A stretch of DNA of 64,000 bases from CAZMXI01 sp964570205 (GCA_964570205.1 CAZMXI010000003.1:1-64000); one strand, 5' to 3'; numbered from the stretch's first letter, positions 17,341-26,869 are shown. Made by a program: numbers and translations. The notes: a model not told the origin generated them from the letters alone.

Positions 17341-18290
17341 CCTACAGCATCGGCATCGACATTGGCGGAACCAGGATCGCCATCGCCGCGGTCTCCGCGG
17401 ATTATCGCATTCTGGTGCGCCATGAGATGCCGACCGAGGCTGAGAAGGGTTTTGATCGGACTGTCGCCCGCATCGCCGATGCGATGACGTCATTGCGTCA
17501 GCCCGGCGAGGGTGCCAGCGCCATCGGAATTGGCTGCGCCGGTCCGGTGGATTCGCGATCGGGCATGATCAACAACCCTTATACGCTCGGGGGCTGGAAC
17601 CGCTGCGACATAGTCACGCCGCTGCGCGAGCGATTCGGCGTTCCTGTCTACCTGGAGAATGACGCGGACGCCGCCGCCTTCGGCGAGTGCCTGGCCGGTG
17701 CTGGCCGGGGTTTCGATCCCGTGGTCATGCTCACCTTCGGCACTGGGGTCGGCGGCGCGGCGGTCGTTGATGGGCGGATCTATCGCGGCGCATCGGGCGA
17801 ACACCCCGAGATCGGCCATATCCTCGTCGCCCCCGATGGTCCTAAGTGCTATTGCGGCGCTGGTGGTTGCCTGGAATCCATCGCCTCCGGCACCGCCATC
17901 GGGGAATCCGGCAGGCAATGCGGCCTTCCCGACGCCCGTGCTGTCCTCGCCGCCGCCAACCAGGGCAACCCGCAGGCCAGGGCCATCCTCGACCGTGCCC
18001 TCGCCGCCGCCCAGTCCGCCGCGTTTACGCTTCTGCACACCTTCCTCCCCCAGCGCCTGATTCTCGGCGGCGGTGTGATGGAATCGGCGTACGGCCTTTT
18101 CGCCGCGGCCGTGCAACGCGGCATCGACGCGGCCACCATGATTCCCCGCGGTGTGACGGTCGCCAACGCCGCCCTCGCCAACGACGCCGGCCTGCTCGGC
18201 GCAGCCGGCTGGGCGCTGCTTCAACAGCAAACACACGGCGGGCGATGCCCGCCATCCTCTGAACCGCAAGGGAGAACGCCATGTCGCTGA
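17337..18290 (+). CDS. ROK family sugar kinase (glucokinase/N-acetylglucosamine kinase type)
   Basis: A 317-residue ROK protein. SIGIDIGGTRIAIAAV is the ATP phosphate-1 loop, LENDADAAAFGE holds the catalytic Asp, GTGVGGAAVVDGRIYRG is phosphate-2, HPEIGHI is the sugar/zinc His region and CYCGAGGCLES is the zinc-binding Cys motif. No N-terminal winged helix is present, so it is a kinase and not a repressor. It should phosphorylate glucose or an N-acetylated hexosamine in the cytoplasm. It overlaps the NagB-like gene by four bases (ATGA), which fits translational coupling and an amino-sugar pathway. The last 20 residues are low-complexity and overlap the start of the next gene. Confidence 0.88.
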   Translation: MTYSIGIDIGGTRIAIAAVSADYRILVRHEMPTEAEKGFDRTVARIADAMTSLRQPGEGASAIGIGCAGPVDSRSGMINNPYTLGGWNRCDIVTPLRERFGVPVYLENDADAAAFGECLAGAGRGFDPVVMLTFGTGVGGAAVVDGRIYRGASGEHPEIGHILVAPDGPKCYCGAGGCLESIASGTAIGESGRQCGLPDARAVLAAANQGNPQARAILDRALAAAQSAAFTLLHTFLPQRLILGGGVMESAYGLFAAAVQRGIDAATMIPRGVTVANAALANDAGLLGAAGWALLQQQTHGGRCPPSSEPQGRTPCR

Positions 18291-19363
18291 ACCATCCCGT
18301 TCGCATCGGCATCGTCGGTTCGCAGTTCGTGGCAACCATCCATGCCGAGTCATTTCAACGCAATCCCTATGCGCAACTCATGGCCGTCGCCAGCCCTACG
18401 GAACCCCACGTCCGGGCTTTTGCCCGGAAGTTCAACATCCCCCACGCCTTCACCGACTACCGCGAGATGCTCGCCATGCCCGAGCTTGACATGATCGTGA
18501 TTGCAGCCCCGAATGACCTGCACTGCCTGATCACCGTCGATGCTGCCGCAGCCGGCAAGCACGTTGTCTGCGAGAAGCCGCTCTGCCTCAACCTGGCCGA
18601 GGCCGACCGCATGATTGCCGCCTGCGACAAGGCCCGGGTGAAACTCATGTACGCCGAGGAACTCTGCTTCGCTCCCAAGTATGTCCGCCTCAAGCAGCTC
18701 CTCGATGGCGGTGCTCTGGGCGCACCCACGCTGTTGAAGCAGGCCGAGAAGCACGATGGCCCCCATGCCCCGCACTTCTGGGATGTGAGCCGCAGCGGCG
18801 GGGGGGTCGCCATGGACATGGGCTGCCACGCCATCCAGTTTTTCCGGTGGATGCTCAATGGCGCGAAGATCGCCAGCGTCTACGCCCAGATGTCCACGCA
18901 GGTGCACGCCGACAAGACCCGCGGCGACGACAACGCCATCCTGCTCTTCGAGTTCGACAATGGCTGCATCGCGATGGCCGAGGAATCCTGGACCAAGCTC
19001 GGCGGCATGGATGACCGCGCCGAGGTCTACGGTTCCCAGGGCGTTGCCTATGCCGACCTGCTGCACGGCAACTCCATCGAGACCTACAGCGCGGTCGGCT
19101 ACGACTACGCCGTTGAAAAAGCCGGCGCCACCGCCGGCCGGACCTTCACCATTTACGAAGNNNNNNNNNNCGGCTTCCCGCAGGAGATGGCTCACTTCGT
19201 GGATTGTGTCCGTAAGGACACGCAGCCCCTCGTGACCGGCAATGACGGCCGGGTCGTCCTCGATACGCTCTTTGCCGCCTATGAGTCTGCCGGGACAGGC
19301 AGGAAGGTCGCCCTCCCCTTCGGCTGCCCGGCCGCCAAGCCCATCGACCGCTGGCGTCGATGA
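18281..19363 (+). CDS. Gfo/Idh/MocA family oxidoreductase (internal gap)
   Basis: A protein of about 360 residues interrupted by 10 N near its end. The N-terminal Rossmann domain has RIGIVGSQFVATIHAESF and DMIVIAAPNDLHCLITVDAAAAGKHVVCEKPLCLNLAEAD, with the family EKP motif that closes the NAD(P) site. The C-terminal alpha/beta domain has a long sheet with GGGVAMDMGCHAIQFFRWML, whose Asp and His are typical catalytic positions. The reading frame is the same on both sides of the gap. AAGGGAG lies seven bases before the ATG, which overlaps the end of the ROK gene by ten bases. With NagB-like and ROK partners it probably oxidises a sugar or amino-sugar derivative; substrate unknown. Confidence 0.85.
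   Translation: MSLNHPVRIGIVGSQFVATIHAESFQRNPYAQLMAVASPTEPHVRAFARKFNIPHAFTDYREMLAMPELDMIVIAAPNDLHCLITVDAAAAGKHVVCEKPLCLNLAEADRMIAACDKARVKLMYAEELCFAPKYVRLKQLLDGGALGAPTLLKQAEKHDGPHAPHFWDVSRSGGGVAMDMGCHAIQFFRWMLNGAKIASVYAQMSTQVHADKTRGDDNAILLFEFDNGCIAMAEESWTKLGGMDDRAEVYGSQGVAYADLLHGNSIETYSAVGYDYAVEKAGATAGRTFTIYEXXXXGFPQEMAHFVDCVRKDTQPLVTGNDGRVVLDTLFAAYESAGTGRKVALPFGCPAAKPIDRWRR
19161..19170. other. Assembly gap (10 N) inside the Gfo/Idh/MocA gene
   Basis: Undetermined bases within the oxidoreductase gene. The frame continues unchanged across ten bases, so the true gap is ten bases or differs from ten by a multiple of three. Confidence 0.95.
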
Positions 19364-19401
19364 TCGCCGCCGGGCGCTCAGGGGTGGCGCGGCACACCCT
19401 G

Positions 19402-20337
19402 TCAGGCTGTTTCGCCGAAGAGTGCGTCGACGAAGCGTTTGGGATCAAAGGTCTCGATGTCTTCGGGGGTCTCGCCAAGGCCGACGAATTTCACCGGGAT
19501 ATTGAGCTGTTCCTTGATCGCCAGCACCACGCCGCCTTTGGCGCTGCCGTCAAGCTTGGCCAGCATGATGCCGGTGACGCTGATCGCCTGCCCGAACATC
19601 TTCGCCTGCTGGATGGCGTTCTGGCCGCTGGTGGCGTCAAGCACCAGCATGACTTCGTGCGGGGCGCTCTCCACGCGGCGGGCGACGACGTCGCGGATCT
19701 TGATCAGCTCTCGCATGAGGTGGTCCTGCGTGTGCAGCCGGCCGGCGGTGTCGACGATCAGGACATCGACCCCGCGGGATTTGGCCGCCTCGCAGGCGTC
19801 ATAGGCTACGGCGGCGGGGTCTGCGCCCATCTTGTGCTTGACGATCTCGACGCCGATGCGGCCGGCCCAGATCGTCAATTGATCAACGGCGGCAGCGCGG
19901 AACGTGTCGCTGGCGCACACCATCACCTTCTTGCCCATCTGATTCTTGAGCAACCACGCGAGCTTGGCGATGCTGGTGGTCTTGCCGGCGCCGTTGATGC
20001 CGGCGACGAGAATCACGGTGGGGCCGCCCGGCGCAAGCCTCAACTCTCGATCGGCGGGCGGCCAGTTGGCGTAGAGCTGCTCCTTGACGATGCCCTTGGC
20101 GTCGGCGGCGTTGAGAACCTGCCCGGCCCGCCACCGTTCGCGGACGGCGGTGACGATCCGTTCGACATTGCCGACGCCCATGTCGGCCTGGATGAATCGT
20201 TCCTCCATCTCGGCCAGAAAATGCTCATCGATCTGCCGGCCGGGGACAAACAGCGTCCGCACGTCCGTATTCAGGACGTCAATCGTCTTGCGAAGCGCGC
20301 CTTTGAGCTTATCGAGCGTCTTGGAGAAGAAAGCCAT
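19402..20337 (-). CDS. ftsY: Signal recognition particle receptor FtsY
   Basis: A 311-residue SRP GTPase. A short N domain (residues 1-95) precedes the G domain: VILVAGINGAGKTTSIAKLAWLL is the P-loop, DTFRAAAVDQL the G2 region, VLIVDTAGRLHTQ G3, and GIMLAKLDGSAKGGVVL covers G4 with the family DGxAKGG closing loop. The acidic membrane-targeting A domain found in enterobacterial FtsY is absent, leaving a short basic/amphipathic start (MAFFSKTLDKLKGALRK). It docks ribosome-SRP complexes at the membrane for co-translational insertion. It follows nusB by 37 bases in the same direction, so the two are probably one operon. Confidence 0.97.
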   Translation of the reverse strand: MAFFSKTLDKLKGALRKTIDVLNTDVRTLFVPGRQIDEHFLAEMEERFIQADMGVGNVERIVTAVRERWRAGQVLNAADAKGIVKEQLYANWPPADRELRLAPGGPTVILVAGINGAGKTTSIAKLAWLLKNQMGKKVMVCASDTFRAAAVDQLTIWAGRIGVEIVKHKMGADPAAVAYDACEAAKSRGVDVLIVDTAGRLHTQDHLMRELIKIRDVVARRVESAPHEVMLVLDATSGQNAIQQAKMFGQAISVTGIMLAKLDGSAKGGVVLAIKEQLNIPVKFVGLGETPEDIETFDPKRFVDALFGETA

Positions 20338-20374
20338 GGGGACTGCTGTGTGTTGCGTGTTGTGTACTGCCTGC

Positions 20375-20815
20375 TTACGCTTCGCCGGGACCGGCCGTCG
20401 CGTTTCCCGTTATGGTCTGGTGTTCCTTGAGGATGGCATCGAGGACGCCGTTGACAAACGCCGCACTCTGCTGCGTGGAAAAGTGCTTGACGAGTTCGAT
20501 CGCCTCGTCGATGACCACACGCGGAGGCGTGGTGGTGTTGACCAGCTCATGGACCGCGAGGCGCAGGACGTTGCGATCGACGGGCGGCTGACGGTGGACA
20601 GGCCACTGAGGCGCGACCCGGTCCACCCAGCGGTCGGAAACCTCCCGTTGTTCCCAGGCGGCATTGGCCATGTCAGTGGCATGCTGCCGCAGAAGGGGAT
20701 CATCGCTGGAGTCATGGGTGAGCTGCCGCGCCATGTCGGCGTCGTTCTTCCCATGCGCATCCCAGAGAAACAGGATCTGCATGGCCAGTTCGCGGGCTTT
20801 GTGCCTGTTCACCAT
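20375..20815 (-). CDS. nusB: Transcription antitermination protein NusB
   Basis: A 146-residue all-helical protein with the family features: basic N-terminus MVNRHKARELAMQILFLWD, the central VDRNVLRLAVHELV and the C-terminal VVIDEAIELVKHFSTQQSAAFVNGVLDAI. NusB joins NusE (S10) on boxA RNA during rRNA transcription antitermination. The start at MVNRHK matches the length and N-terminus of the family; an in-frame extension to 20917 is Pro/Arg-rich and not conserved. It is divergent from the CotH gene and upstream of ftsY. Confidence 0.95.
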   Translation of the reverse strand: MVNRHKARELAMQILFLWDAHGKNDADMARQLTHDSSDDPLLRQHATDMANAAWEQREVSDRWVDRVAPQWPVHRQPPVDRNVLRLAVHELVNTTTPPRVVIDEAIELVKHFSTQQSAAFVNGVLDAILKEHQTITGNATAGPGEA

Positions 20816-20967
20816 ATGCGCGGCTCTCGTTGACCGAATGCGGAGTATAGGCGGAGGGAGGCGGGAAACAAAGGGGCGTCCCCCGGGGTGCTGTCGGCAG
20901 AAGGAACCGGTGGCCACCTGGCCTTTCTACTGGTTGTAGGCCATGGCCGATGCCTTACAATCGATGT

Positions 20968-22917
20968 ATGAGGACCGTATGTCGCTGGCCGGGACTGTTG
21001 CTCTTCGCCGTCGTTCTGGCTTGTTGCGGGCAGAGCATTGCGGCCGAGACGCCCAACGGGCTTGAGGGCGGCCATGCCATCGGCGACGCGGCGCGGCTGT
21101 TTCAGCCAACGAAGGTGTGGATTGTCCATTTTCGCTTCGCCGCGGAGCAGTGGGCGGCGATGGAGCCGACTGCGGCCGCCGACTGGTCCAGGATGCTTGG
21201 AGGCGGGCGGCGCGACGCCAGGGTCATGGCGTTGGAATCTCTTGCCTCCGCCATGCTCAAACGCGGCGACCGTGGGGGGGATGGCAAGGTTGACAGGGAC
21301 GAGTTCCTGTCGCTGGCCGAGACGTGGTTCTCCCGGTGGGATCGCGCCAGGTTCGGCGGCCTGGATTCTGATAAGCTTCAAGCCGGTCTCAACCTGGTGT
21401 TGGACCCTGAAAATCTCACCCAGGAGGGGACGTTCCCGATTTCACTGCGCGGGCCTCAGGGCAAGCGCAACGGCCTGGCGGCGGCATTCGGGCTGGAGTT
21501 CAAGCAGGTCCATGCCGCTATGGAAATCCAGGGCATTTCGTTCGATGACATTGGCATCCGATACAAGGGGAACGGCACCTTCATGGATGCGCGGGGGTCA
21601 ATCAAGCGATCGCTCAAGGCGGAGTTCAACCAGTTCGTCAAGGGCCGGAAGCTGGCCGGCCTGGCCAAGCTCAATTTTCACAACAACGTTGCCGATCCGA
21701 GCGCGATGAACGAGGCTCTCTCCTACCAACTGTACCGCGCCGCCGGCGTCCCCGCGCCGCGCACCGGGTATGCCCGGGTTTACGTCACCGTTCCCGCCAA
21801 GTATGACCGAAAGTACTTCGGCCTCTATGCGTTGGTCGAGAACGTGGATGTCCATTTCGCCAGGGATCGATTCGGCAATGACAAGGGCGCGCTCTTCAAG
21901 CCGGTCACGCCGAGCCTCTTCGCGGACCTGGGCGACGAATGGCCGGATTATCAGCAGGTTTATGACCCCAAGACCGAGCTTGATTCCGGGCAGCAACGGC
22001 GGGTAATCGAGTTTGCGGCCCTGGTGACACACGCCGATGACGGGGAGTTTGCCGCACGGATTGCAGATTACCTCGATCTTGACCAGTTCGCCCGGTACAT
22101 GGCTGTCACCGTCTACCTCTCCACCATGGATGGCATCCTGCTCACCGGGCAGAATTACTACCTCTACCTCCACCCGCGGACGGGCAGGTTTCAGTTCATT
22201 CCCTGGGATCTGGACCACTCCTTCGGCCAGATATTCGGCGAGCCCTGGCAACTGGCGAACCTGAGCATCGACAAGCCTTGGGCGGGCCCGAACCGGTTCC
22301 TGGAGCGGGTGTTCAAGGTCGAGGCGTTCCAGAAGGCCTATCGTGCGCGGCTGGAGGAATTCAGCCGGACGATCTTCAAGCCCGATCGCTTTCATCGGCA
22401 GGTGGATGAGATTGCCGCTGCGATCCGCCCGGCGATCGAAGTGGAATCGCAGGAGAAGGCAACGCAGTTCAATAGGCTGGCCTTGGGCGGGCCGATCAAG
22501 GGCCGGGGCGGGCTGTTTGCGCCGAAGCCGGTCAGGTCGATCAAGGGCTTCGTCGATGCCCGGACGCCGTCAGTGCTGGAGCAACTTGCCGGAAAGAGCC
22601 TCGGCGAACCGGCCAGGGGAATCGGTGCCACCGGCTGGGGCGGCCGACGCGCCGACCCGCCTGGGAAGCTGCTTGGTCCGGCCTTCCTGAAAGCCATGGA
22701 TGCCAATAAAGATCGCCTGGTTGCCCGACAGGAGTTTGTCCAGGCGTTTGAACGGTGGTTTAGGATGTGGAATGCTGATCAGACCGCCCTGCTCACCCAC
22801 GGCCAGCTCCGCGCTGGCATCGAGAAGGAACTGTTGCCGGTCGGGGATGACGCTGCATCAAGCGTGCGGCGTGGCTCCGCCAGTCAGCCGACCACCCGGC
22901 ACGGCATGGTGCCGTAA
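20968..22917 (+). CDS. CotH kinase family protein with EF-hand-like loops, exported
   Basis: A 649-residue exported protein (signal peptide around LLLFAVVLACCGQSIAA-ET). An EF-hand-like loop lies near residue 100 (GDGKVDRDEFLSLAETWF) and another near 580 (DANKDRLVARQEFVQAFERWF), so calcium binding is plausible. Between them is the CotH core: IGIRYKGNGTFMDARGSIKRSLKAEFNQF, KLNFHNNVADPSAMNEALSYQLY, YFGLYALVENVDVHFARDRFG and FQFIPWDLDHSFGQIFGEPW. It is probably a secreted protein kinase-like enzyme whose stability depends on calcium. The distant CotH protein at 10.3 kb lacks the EF-hand-like parts. The ATG is six codons inside the longest frame and directly precedes the signal peptide. Confidence 0.82.
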   Translation: MRTVCRWPGLLLFAVVLACCGQSIAAETPNGLEGGHAIGDAARLFQPTKVWIVHFRFAAEQWAAMEPTAAADWSRMLGGGRRDARVMALESLASAMLKRGDRGGDGKVDRDEFLSLAETWFSRWDRARFGGLDSDKLQAGLNLVLDPENLTQEGTFPISLRGPQGKRNGLAAAFGLEFKQVHAAMEIQGISFDDIGIRYKGNGTFMDARGSIKRSLKAEFNQFVKGRKLAGLAKLNFHNNVADPSAMNEALSYQLYRAAGVPAPRTGYARVYVTVPAKYDRKYFGLYALVENVDVHFARDRFGNDKGALFKPVTPSLFADLGDEWPDYQQVYDPKTELDSGQQRRVIEFAALVTHADDGEFAARIADYLDLDQFARYMAVTVYLSTMDGILLTGQNYYLYLHPRTGRFQFIPWDLDHSFGQIFGEPWQLANLSIDKPWAGPNRFLERVFKVEAFQKAYRARLEEFSRTIFKPDRFHRQVDEIAAAIRPAIEVESQEKATQFNRLALGGPIKGRGGLFAPKPVRSIKGFVDARTPSVLEQLAGKSLGEPARGIGATGWGGRRADPPGKLLGPAFLKAMDANKDRLVARQEFVQAFERWFRMWNADQTALLTHGQLRAGIEKELLPVGDDAASSVRRGSASQPTTRHGMVP

Positions 22918-22964
22918 TGGACACTACGCACTCGAAGCTCAGCCCACTGACGATTTGAAAGAGG

Positions 22965-23486
22965 CTACTTGACGCCGAGATCCCGGACGGTGAAGAGGGA
23001 TTCAAAGCGGTAGCCCGCGGATTCAATGTTCTCGCGGGCGCCTTCCATGCGGTCGATCACGCCGACGATCTTGTCGATCTTTGCGCCGGCCTGTTCGAGG
23101 CTCTTGACGGCTTCCAGCACCTGGCCGCCGGTGGTCATGATGTCTTCGACGATCATGACGGTCTCGCCAGCGTTCAATACGCCCTCAACGAGCTTGCTGG
23201 TGCCGTAATCTTTCTTCTGGTTGCGGACGATGACGAAGGGCTTGCCGCAGGCCATGGCCGTGGCGGCGGCCAGGGCGACAGCGCCAAGCTCCGCGCCGGC
23301 GATGCGGTCGACGGCGGGGGAGAGGCGCTGGGCGAACATGACGCCGAGCTCGCGGAGGACATCGGGGTGGGTTTCAAAGCGGTACTTGTCGAGGTAGTAA
23401 TTGCTCTTGCGGCCACTGCGCAAGGTGAATTCGCCCCGAAGCAGGGAGACGTCGGCAATTCGTTTGGCGAGTTCTTCGCGTGTCAT
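22965..23486 (-). CDS. pyrE: Orotate phosphoribosyltransferase
   Basis: A 173-residue type I phosphoribosyltransferase. FTLRSGRKSNYYLDKYRFETHPD is the PyrE substrate loop, FVIVRNQKKDYGTSKLVEG the catalytic flexible loop, and VMIVEDIMTTGGQVLEAV the PRPP-binding motif with its two adjacent acidic residues. It forms OMP from orotate and PRPP in the fifth step of pyrimidine synthesis, in the cytoplasm. The length is slightly below the 180-210 usual for the family, but all motifs are present. No other pyrimidine gene is adjacent. Confidence 0.95.
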   Translation of the reverse strand: MTREELAKRIADVSLLRGEFTLRSGRKSNYYLDKYRFETHPDVLRELGVMFAQRLSPAVDRIAGAELGAVALAAATAMACGKPFVIVRNQKKDYGTSKLVEGVLNAGETVMIVEDIMTTGGQVLEAVKSLEQAGAKIDKIVGVIDRMEGARENIESAGYRFESLFTVRDLGVK

Positions 23487-23519
23487 GGGCGGATACTATC
23501 CGCATGGCTCGCTACGGCG

Positions 23520-24347
23520 TCAATGCCCCAGGCGCACGCGGCCGGCGATAAAGCCGCCATCCCGGGAATCGCCGAAGGAAGTGTTGATACCGCCGGAGCG
23601 TTGGCCGCCATCCCGGTGGTAACGCGGAAAGCACACGGCCGGGTAAGGATAGACGTACGGGTAGTAGAAGTAGAAGCGGCGGTGGTAGCGCGGGTAGTAA
23701 TCGTCGCGGTAATCCCAGCGATCCCAGTCGTAGTCATCCTCATTGGTGATGCGGCGGCGGACAACCCAGTCAAGATAGTCATCGTCGGTGTCCCAAGGGC
23801 GGGCAGCAGTAATCGGCCCACGAACGGGAGCCTGGGCAACGGGCGCCTGTCCCTGACTGGGGATGGGCGGGGTGGCTAAGTGCTTTTCCAGGAGACGATT
23901 GGCCTGATGAGCTATCTGGTCCTCCAGAGCGAAGAGATCGCGGAAAGGGCCCGTGGCTTTGAGCGCCCCAAGAATCCGGCCTGTGGCGACATCCATAACT
24001 TGCCCGGTAATCCGCAAATCGCCAGATGGCGAATGATAAGTGCCTAATATGGCGATGTTTGCATTCGCCTCGGTCGCCATTGCCCGGACACGAACGAAAT
24101 CCCAACTCGGTTTGCCCGAATTGGGCTTGGCCGGAATGACGTGAACACTAGGGTTACGACCAAGCTCGTTGATGAGATTCTGCTGTATCGCCACGCTGAT
24201 CCACCCAGTGGATTCAGCGTCGGCGAGAGGGGCGAATAGAGACACAAATACAGACGCCGACGCAGGTTGTGTCGATGGCTCTGCGCTGTGGCCGACGGTC
24301 GGGCAGCACAGAGCGATCGTGAACACGGTGAGGGTTAAGTTTCTCAT
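23520..24347 (-). CDS. Exported FlgO/TolB-N-like protein with aromatic-rich tail
   Basis: A 275-residue protein with a signal peptide (MRNLTLTVFTIALCCPTVGHS-AE). Residues 35-165 resemble the FlgO/TolB N-terminal fold: WISVAIQQNLINELGRNPSVHVIP, NIAILGTYHSPSGDLRITGQVMDVATGRILGALKATG. The last 90 residues are very rich in Tyr, Asp and Arg (DDYDWDRWDYRDDYYPRYHRRFYFYYPYVYPYP broken by prolines) and look like a disordered, possibly surface-exposed tail. The start is fixed by GGAGG five bases upstream. It is divergent from the ECF/PEP-CTERM gene. The function of this outer-envelope protein is unknown. Confidence 0.65.
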   Translation of the reverse strand: MRNLTLTVFTIALCCPTVGHSAEPSTQPASASVFVSLFAPLADAESTGWISVAIQQNLINELGRNPSVHVIPAKPNSGKPSWDFVRVRAMATEANANIAILGTYHSPSGDLRITGQVMDVATGRILGALKATGPFRDLFALEDQIAHQANRLLEKHLATPPIPSQGQAPVAQAPVRGPITAARPWDTDDDYLDWVVRRRITNEDDYDWDRWDYRDDYYPRYHRRFYFYYPYVYPYPAVCFPRYHRDGGQRSGGINTSFGDSRDGGFIAGRVRLGH

Positions 24348-24559
24348 GGGCCTCCGCCAGCGATCCCAAAGCAGCAATCATACCAATGCATGACATTCCA
24401 CGATAAAGAAAACGCCGCAGCGCTCGAGGGAATTCCGGACGTTCGTGGAACACTCGACCCTGCCTGTCGTCTTATTCATAATAGACGGGAGCGGTTGTCG
24501 TGCGCCCCCAGATGGGGGGCGAGGCTCTGGGGCGTGAGGCTTTGGCGGGAGGATGCAGA

Positions 24560-26866
24560 GTGGCGATTGGCGAGGGCCCGCCATCACGAGAAGCAAGCGA
24601 TCTGCTCCGCGAGTTCCGGGAAACCGGCCGGCAGGAGCCGTTTGAGGAGATCGTGCGTCGTTATGCGACGATGGTCTACCATCTCTGTTTTCAGATTCTG
24701 AAGAACAATCATGACGCCGAGGATGCCACCCAGGCGGTGTTCCTGACGCTGGCGGTGAAGTCGAAAACCACGCGGGAGATCAAGGCGGTGGGGCCATGGC
24801 TACAACAGGTGGCATACCGGATGTCGCTAGACATGATCCGGTCCAAAAAGCGGCGGCGTCGGCGGGAGGAAGCGCACTACGAGAACAACGGTGGCGAGGC
24901 GCACATGCCGGATGCGTCAAGCCGGGCAGGCGCTGACGAGCTCAAACGGGTGGTGGGTGAGGAACTGAACAGGCTGCCGCCCAAGTACCGTCTGCCGCTT
25001 ATCTTGTTTTATTTCGGGGGCTTAAGCCGCGAGGAGATGGCGAACGAATTGCGGGTCAAAGCCAGTACGCTGGGGGTACGGCTGCACCGGGGGCGCGCGA
25101 TGCTCGGCACGCGCCTGGCCGAGCGGGGCGTCATCCTGGCCGAGGGCGTGATGGCGGTGGCCATGGTGGGGCTGGTCAACGTGGCGGTGACGGATTCGAT
25201 GATCTCGGCGACATCATTCGCGGCGGCGCGGCTGGCGACGGGAACGGACATTTATGCGGGCTTGGTGTCGGCCCGAGTGATGGCCTTGGCAAAGGGGGCC
25301 GGTTCTGCGGCCATGCTGGCCAAGTGCAAGATCCTGGCCGCGGCCCTGGCGATCGCTGGAACGGCGGTTGCGGGCGGTGCGCAGGTGGTCGGGAAGGTTC
25401 GTTCGTTGGATCTTCGCCTGCCCAACCTCCTGGAGATGCCGCAAAGACTGTTGCCCAAGTTCCAGGTGCCGGAGCCGAAGCGATTCGTGCGGCAGGACAC
25501 GGGGACGATAGATGCCATACCCGCAGTCGAGGAGAAGACGCCCGTCGGTGCCCGTCCGATTGGCCGGGGGATGATGCCGTTCACATGGAGCCGCTCCGGG
25601 CAGGTGGAGACCCAACTTGGCGATTATGCATCGCCATTGATGCGAAGCGATTCGGTGGCGGCACACATGCCCATGGCGAGCCGGCAGGGGATTGGGCCCG
25701 CGGCGGATCGCTCGTTGCTGCCGGGTTTCGTCCCCGGACCACTGGGCGCGGGTGGCGGCCGCATGGCGCCTGCGCGGAGCCGCTCGGGCGAGTTCAGCGC
25801 CCTGCCTGCTCACGCCCGATCAGGGAATTGGCCAAGAGAGCGTAATCACTCGGTTGTCCCCGAGGTGCCGAATGTTCCGGGAGGGCCAACGGAGGTCGTG
25901 GACAGCGGGAGCACGCCATCGTCACAGACTCCGCTGGTGCTGGCGATGACGCCGATGGCGGCGCTCTCGATGACGTCTCTCAGCAACGACCTGCATTCCA
26001 GCATCGCCTACAACGGCGCGGCGGATGACGGACCGGCGGCGCTCGGCGTATATCCGTTTGCGGGCGTTGAGGCGGCCGTTGTCATGCCGCCGGTGCAGGG
26101 TGAACTGGCGATGGTTCCGCCCACAGCCAGACGCATCGGCTCCTCGGTTCTGCGTGGCTATGGCAAGGTGGCCGCCAGCGTCTTGTTGGAGCCGGGGCAG
26201 GTGATCGCCGACGGGGGCGTGCTTGACATGTCGTCCGTGACGACGCTTTCGAGCAATATCGAGAACCCGGCGGAGGGCGGCGTCAACGGCTGGTATGCGG
26301 TCAACCGCGGCAAGTTGATGCTTGCGCCCCTGGACGTGCCCGCGGGGACCCCTCGCTCAGTGTGGGGCGAGAACCCCGCCGATCCGCAGATCGACCTGGT
26401 GAACTCGGTCGAACTGCTGTACAAACCCCCGCCGTCGGATGACGGCACGGTGGCGATCTCGCTGGTGGCGCCGGATTTCCCGGGAATCCCGGGCTTCACG
26501 GCTCAGGGGCGCAATCACGTTCTGGCGATGTACAGCGTCGAGGCCGAGGGGTTGGCCATGGACACGGTCGAATTCGGCGTGCGGTATGACAGCGTGCTGG
26601 AGGATGCGCTGGCCGAGTCGCCGCTGCGCAGCCTGAAGATGTACGGTTACGATGGGCAGTGGCGGGTGGTGCGGGATTCGCTGCAGATCCTGTCGGACCA
26701 GAACATGATCTACGGGCGGCCGGGCGATGTCGATCTGATCGCGGTGGTGCTGTCGGAGGGGCAGGGCGCGATCGGGACCGGTATGATGCCGATACCCGAG
26801 CCGGCGGGGGTGCTGCTGGTGGCCGCGGCGGGGGCGACGCTGTTGAGGCGACGCCGGCGGGCGTGA
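24560..26866 (+). CDS. ECF sigma factor fused to a membrane segment, long extracytoplasmic region and PEP-CTERM anchor
   Basis: A 768-residue protein. Residues 20-65 are sigma region 2 (FEEIVRRYATMVYHLCFQILKNNHDAEDATQAVFLTLA), 135-190 region 4 (LPPKYRLPLILFYFGGLSREEMANELRVKASTLGVRLHRGR). About 193-215 and 252-278 are hydrophobic and could be membrane spans. The remaining 480 residues are Pro/Gly-rich then beta-rich, and the protein ends with PIPEP, a hydrophobic segment and RRRRRA, a textbook PEP-CTERM sorting signal handled by exosortase. GTG is chosen because GGGAGGA lies seven bases upstream. A sigma factor carrying a surface-sorting signal is very unusual; it could be a cell-envelope sensor that releases its sigma part. 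Confidence 0.82.
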   Translation: MAIGEGPPSREASDLLREFRETGRQEPFEEIVRRYATMVYHLCFQILKNNHDAEDATQAVFLTLAVKSKTTREIKAVGPWLQQVAYRMSLDMIRSKKRRRRREEAHYENNGGEAHMPDASSRAGADELKRVVGEELNRLPPKYRLPLILFYFGGLSREEMANELRVKASTLGVRLHRGRAMLGTRLAERGVILAEGVMAVAMVGLVNVAVTDSMISATSFAAARLATGTDIYAGLVSARVMALAKGAGSAAMLAKCKILAAALAIAGTAVAGGAQVVGKVRSLDLRLPNLLEMPQRLLPKFQVPEPKRFVRQDTGTIDAIPAVEEKTPVGARPIGRGMMPFTWSRSGQVETQLGDYASPLMRSDSVAAHMPMASRQGIGPAADRSLLPGFVPGPLGAGGGRMAPARSRSGEFSALPAHARSGNWPRERNHSVVPEVPNVPGGPTEVVDSGSTPSSQTPLVLAMTPMAALSMTSLSNDLHSSIAYNGAADDGPAALGVYPFAGVEAAVVMPPVQGELAMVPPTARRIGSSVLRGYGKVAASVLLEPGQVIADGGVLDMSSVTTLSSNIENPAEGGVNGWYAVNRGKLMLAPLDVPAGTPRSVWGENPADPQIDLVNSVELLYKPPPSDDGTVAISLVAPDFPGIPGFTAQGRNHVLAMYSVEAEGLAMDTVEFGVRYDSVLEDALAESPLRSLKMYGYDGQWRVVRDSLQILSDQNMIYGRPGDVDLIAVVLSEGQGAIGTGMMPIPEPAGVLLVAAAGATLLRRRRRA

Positions 26867-26869
26867 ATT

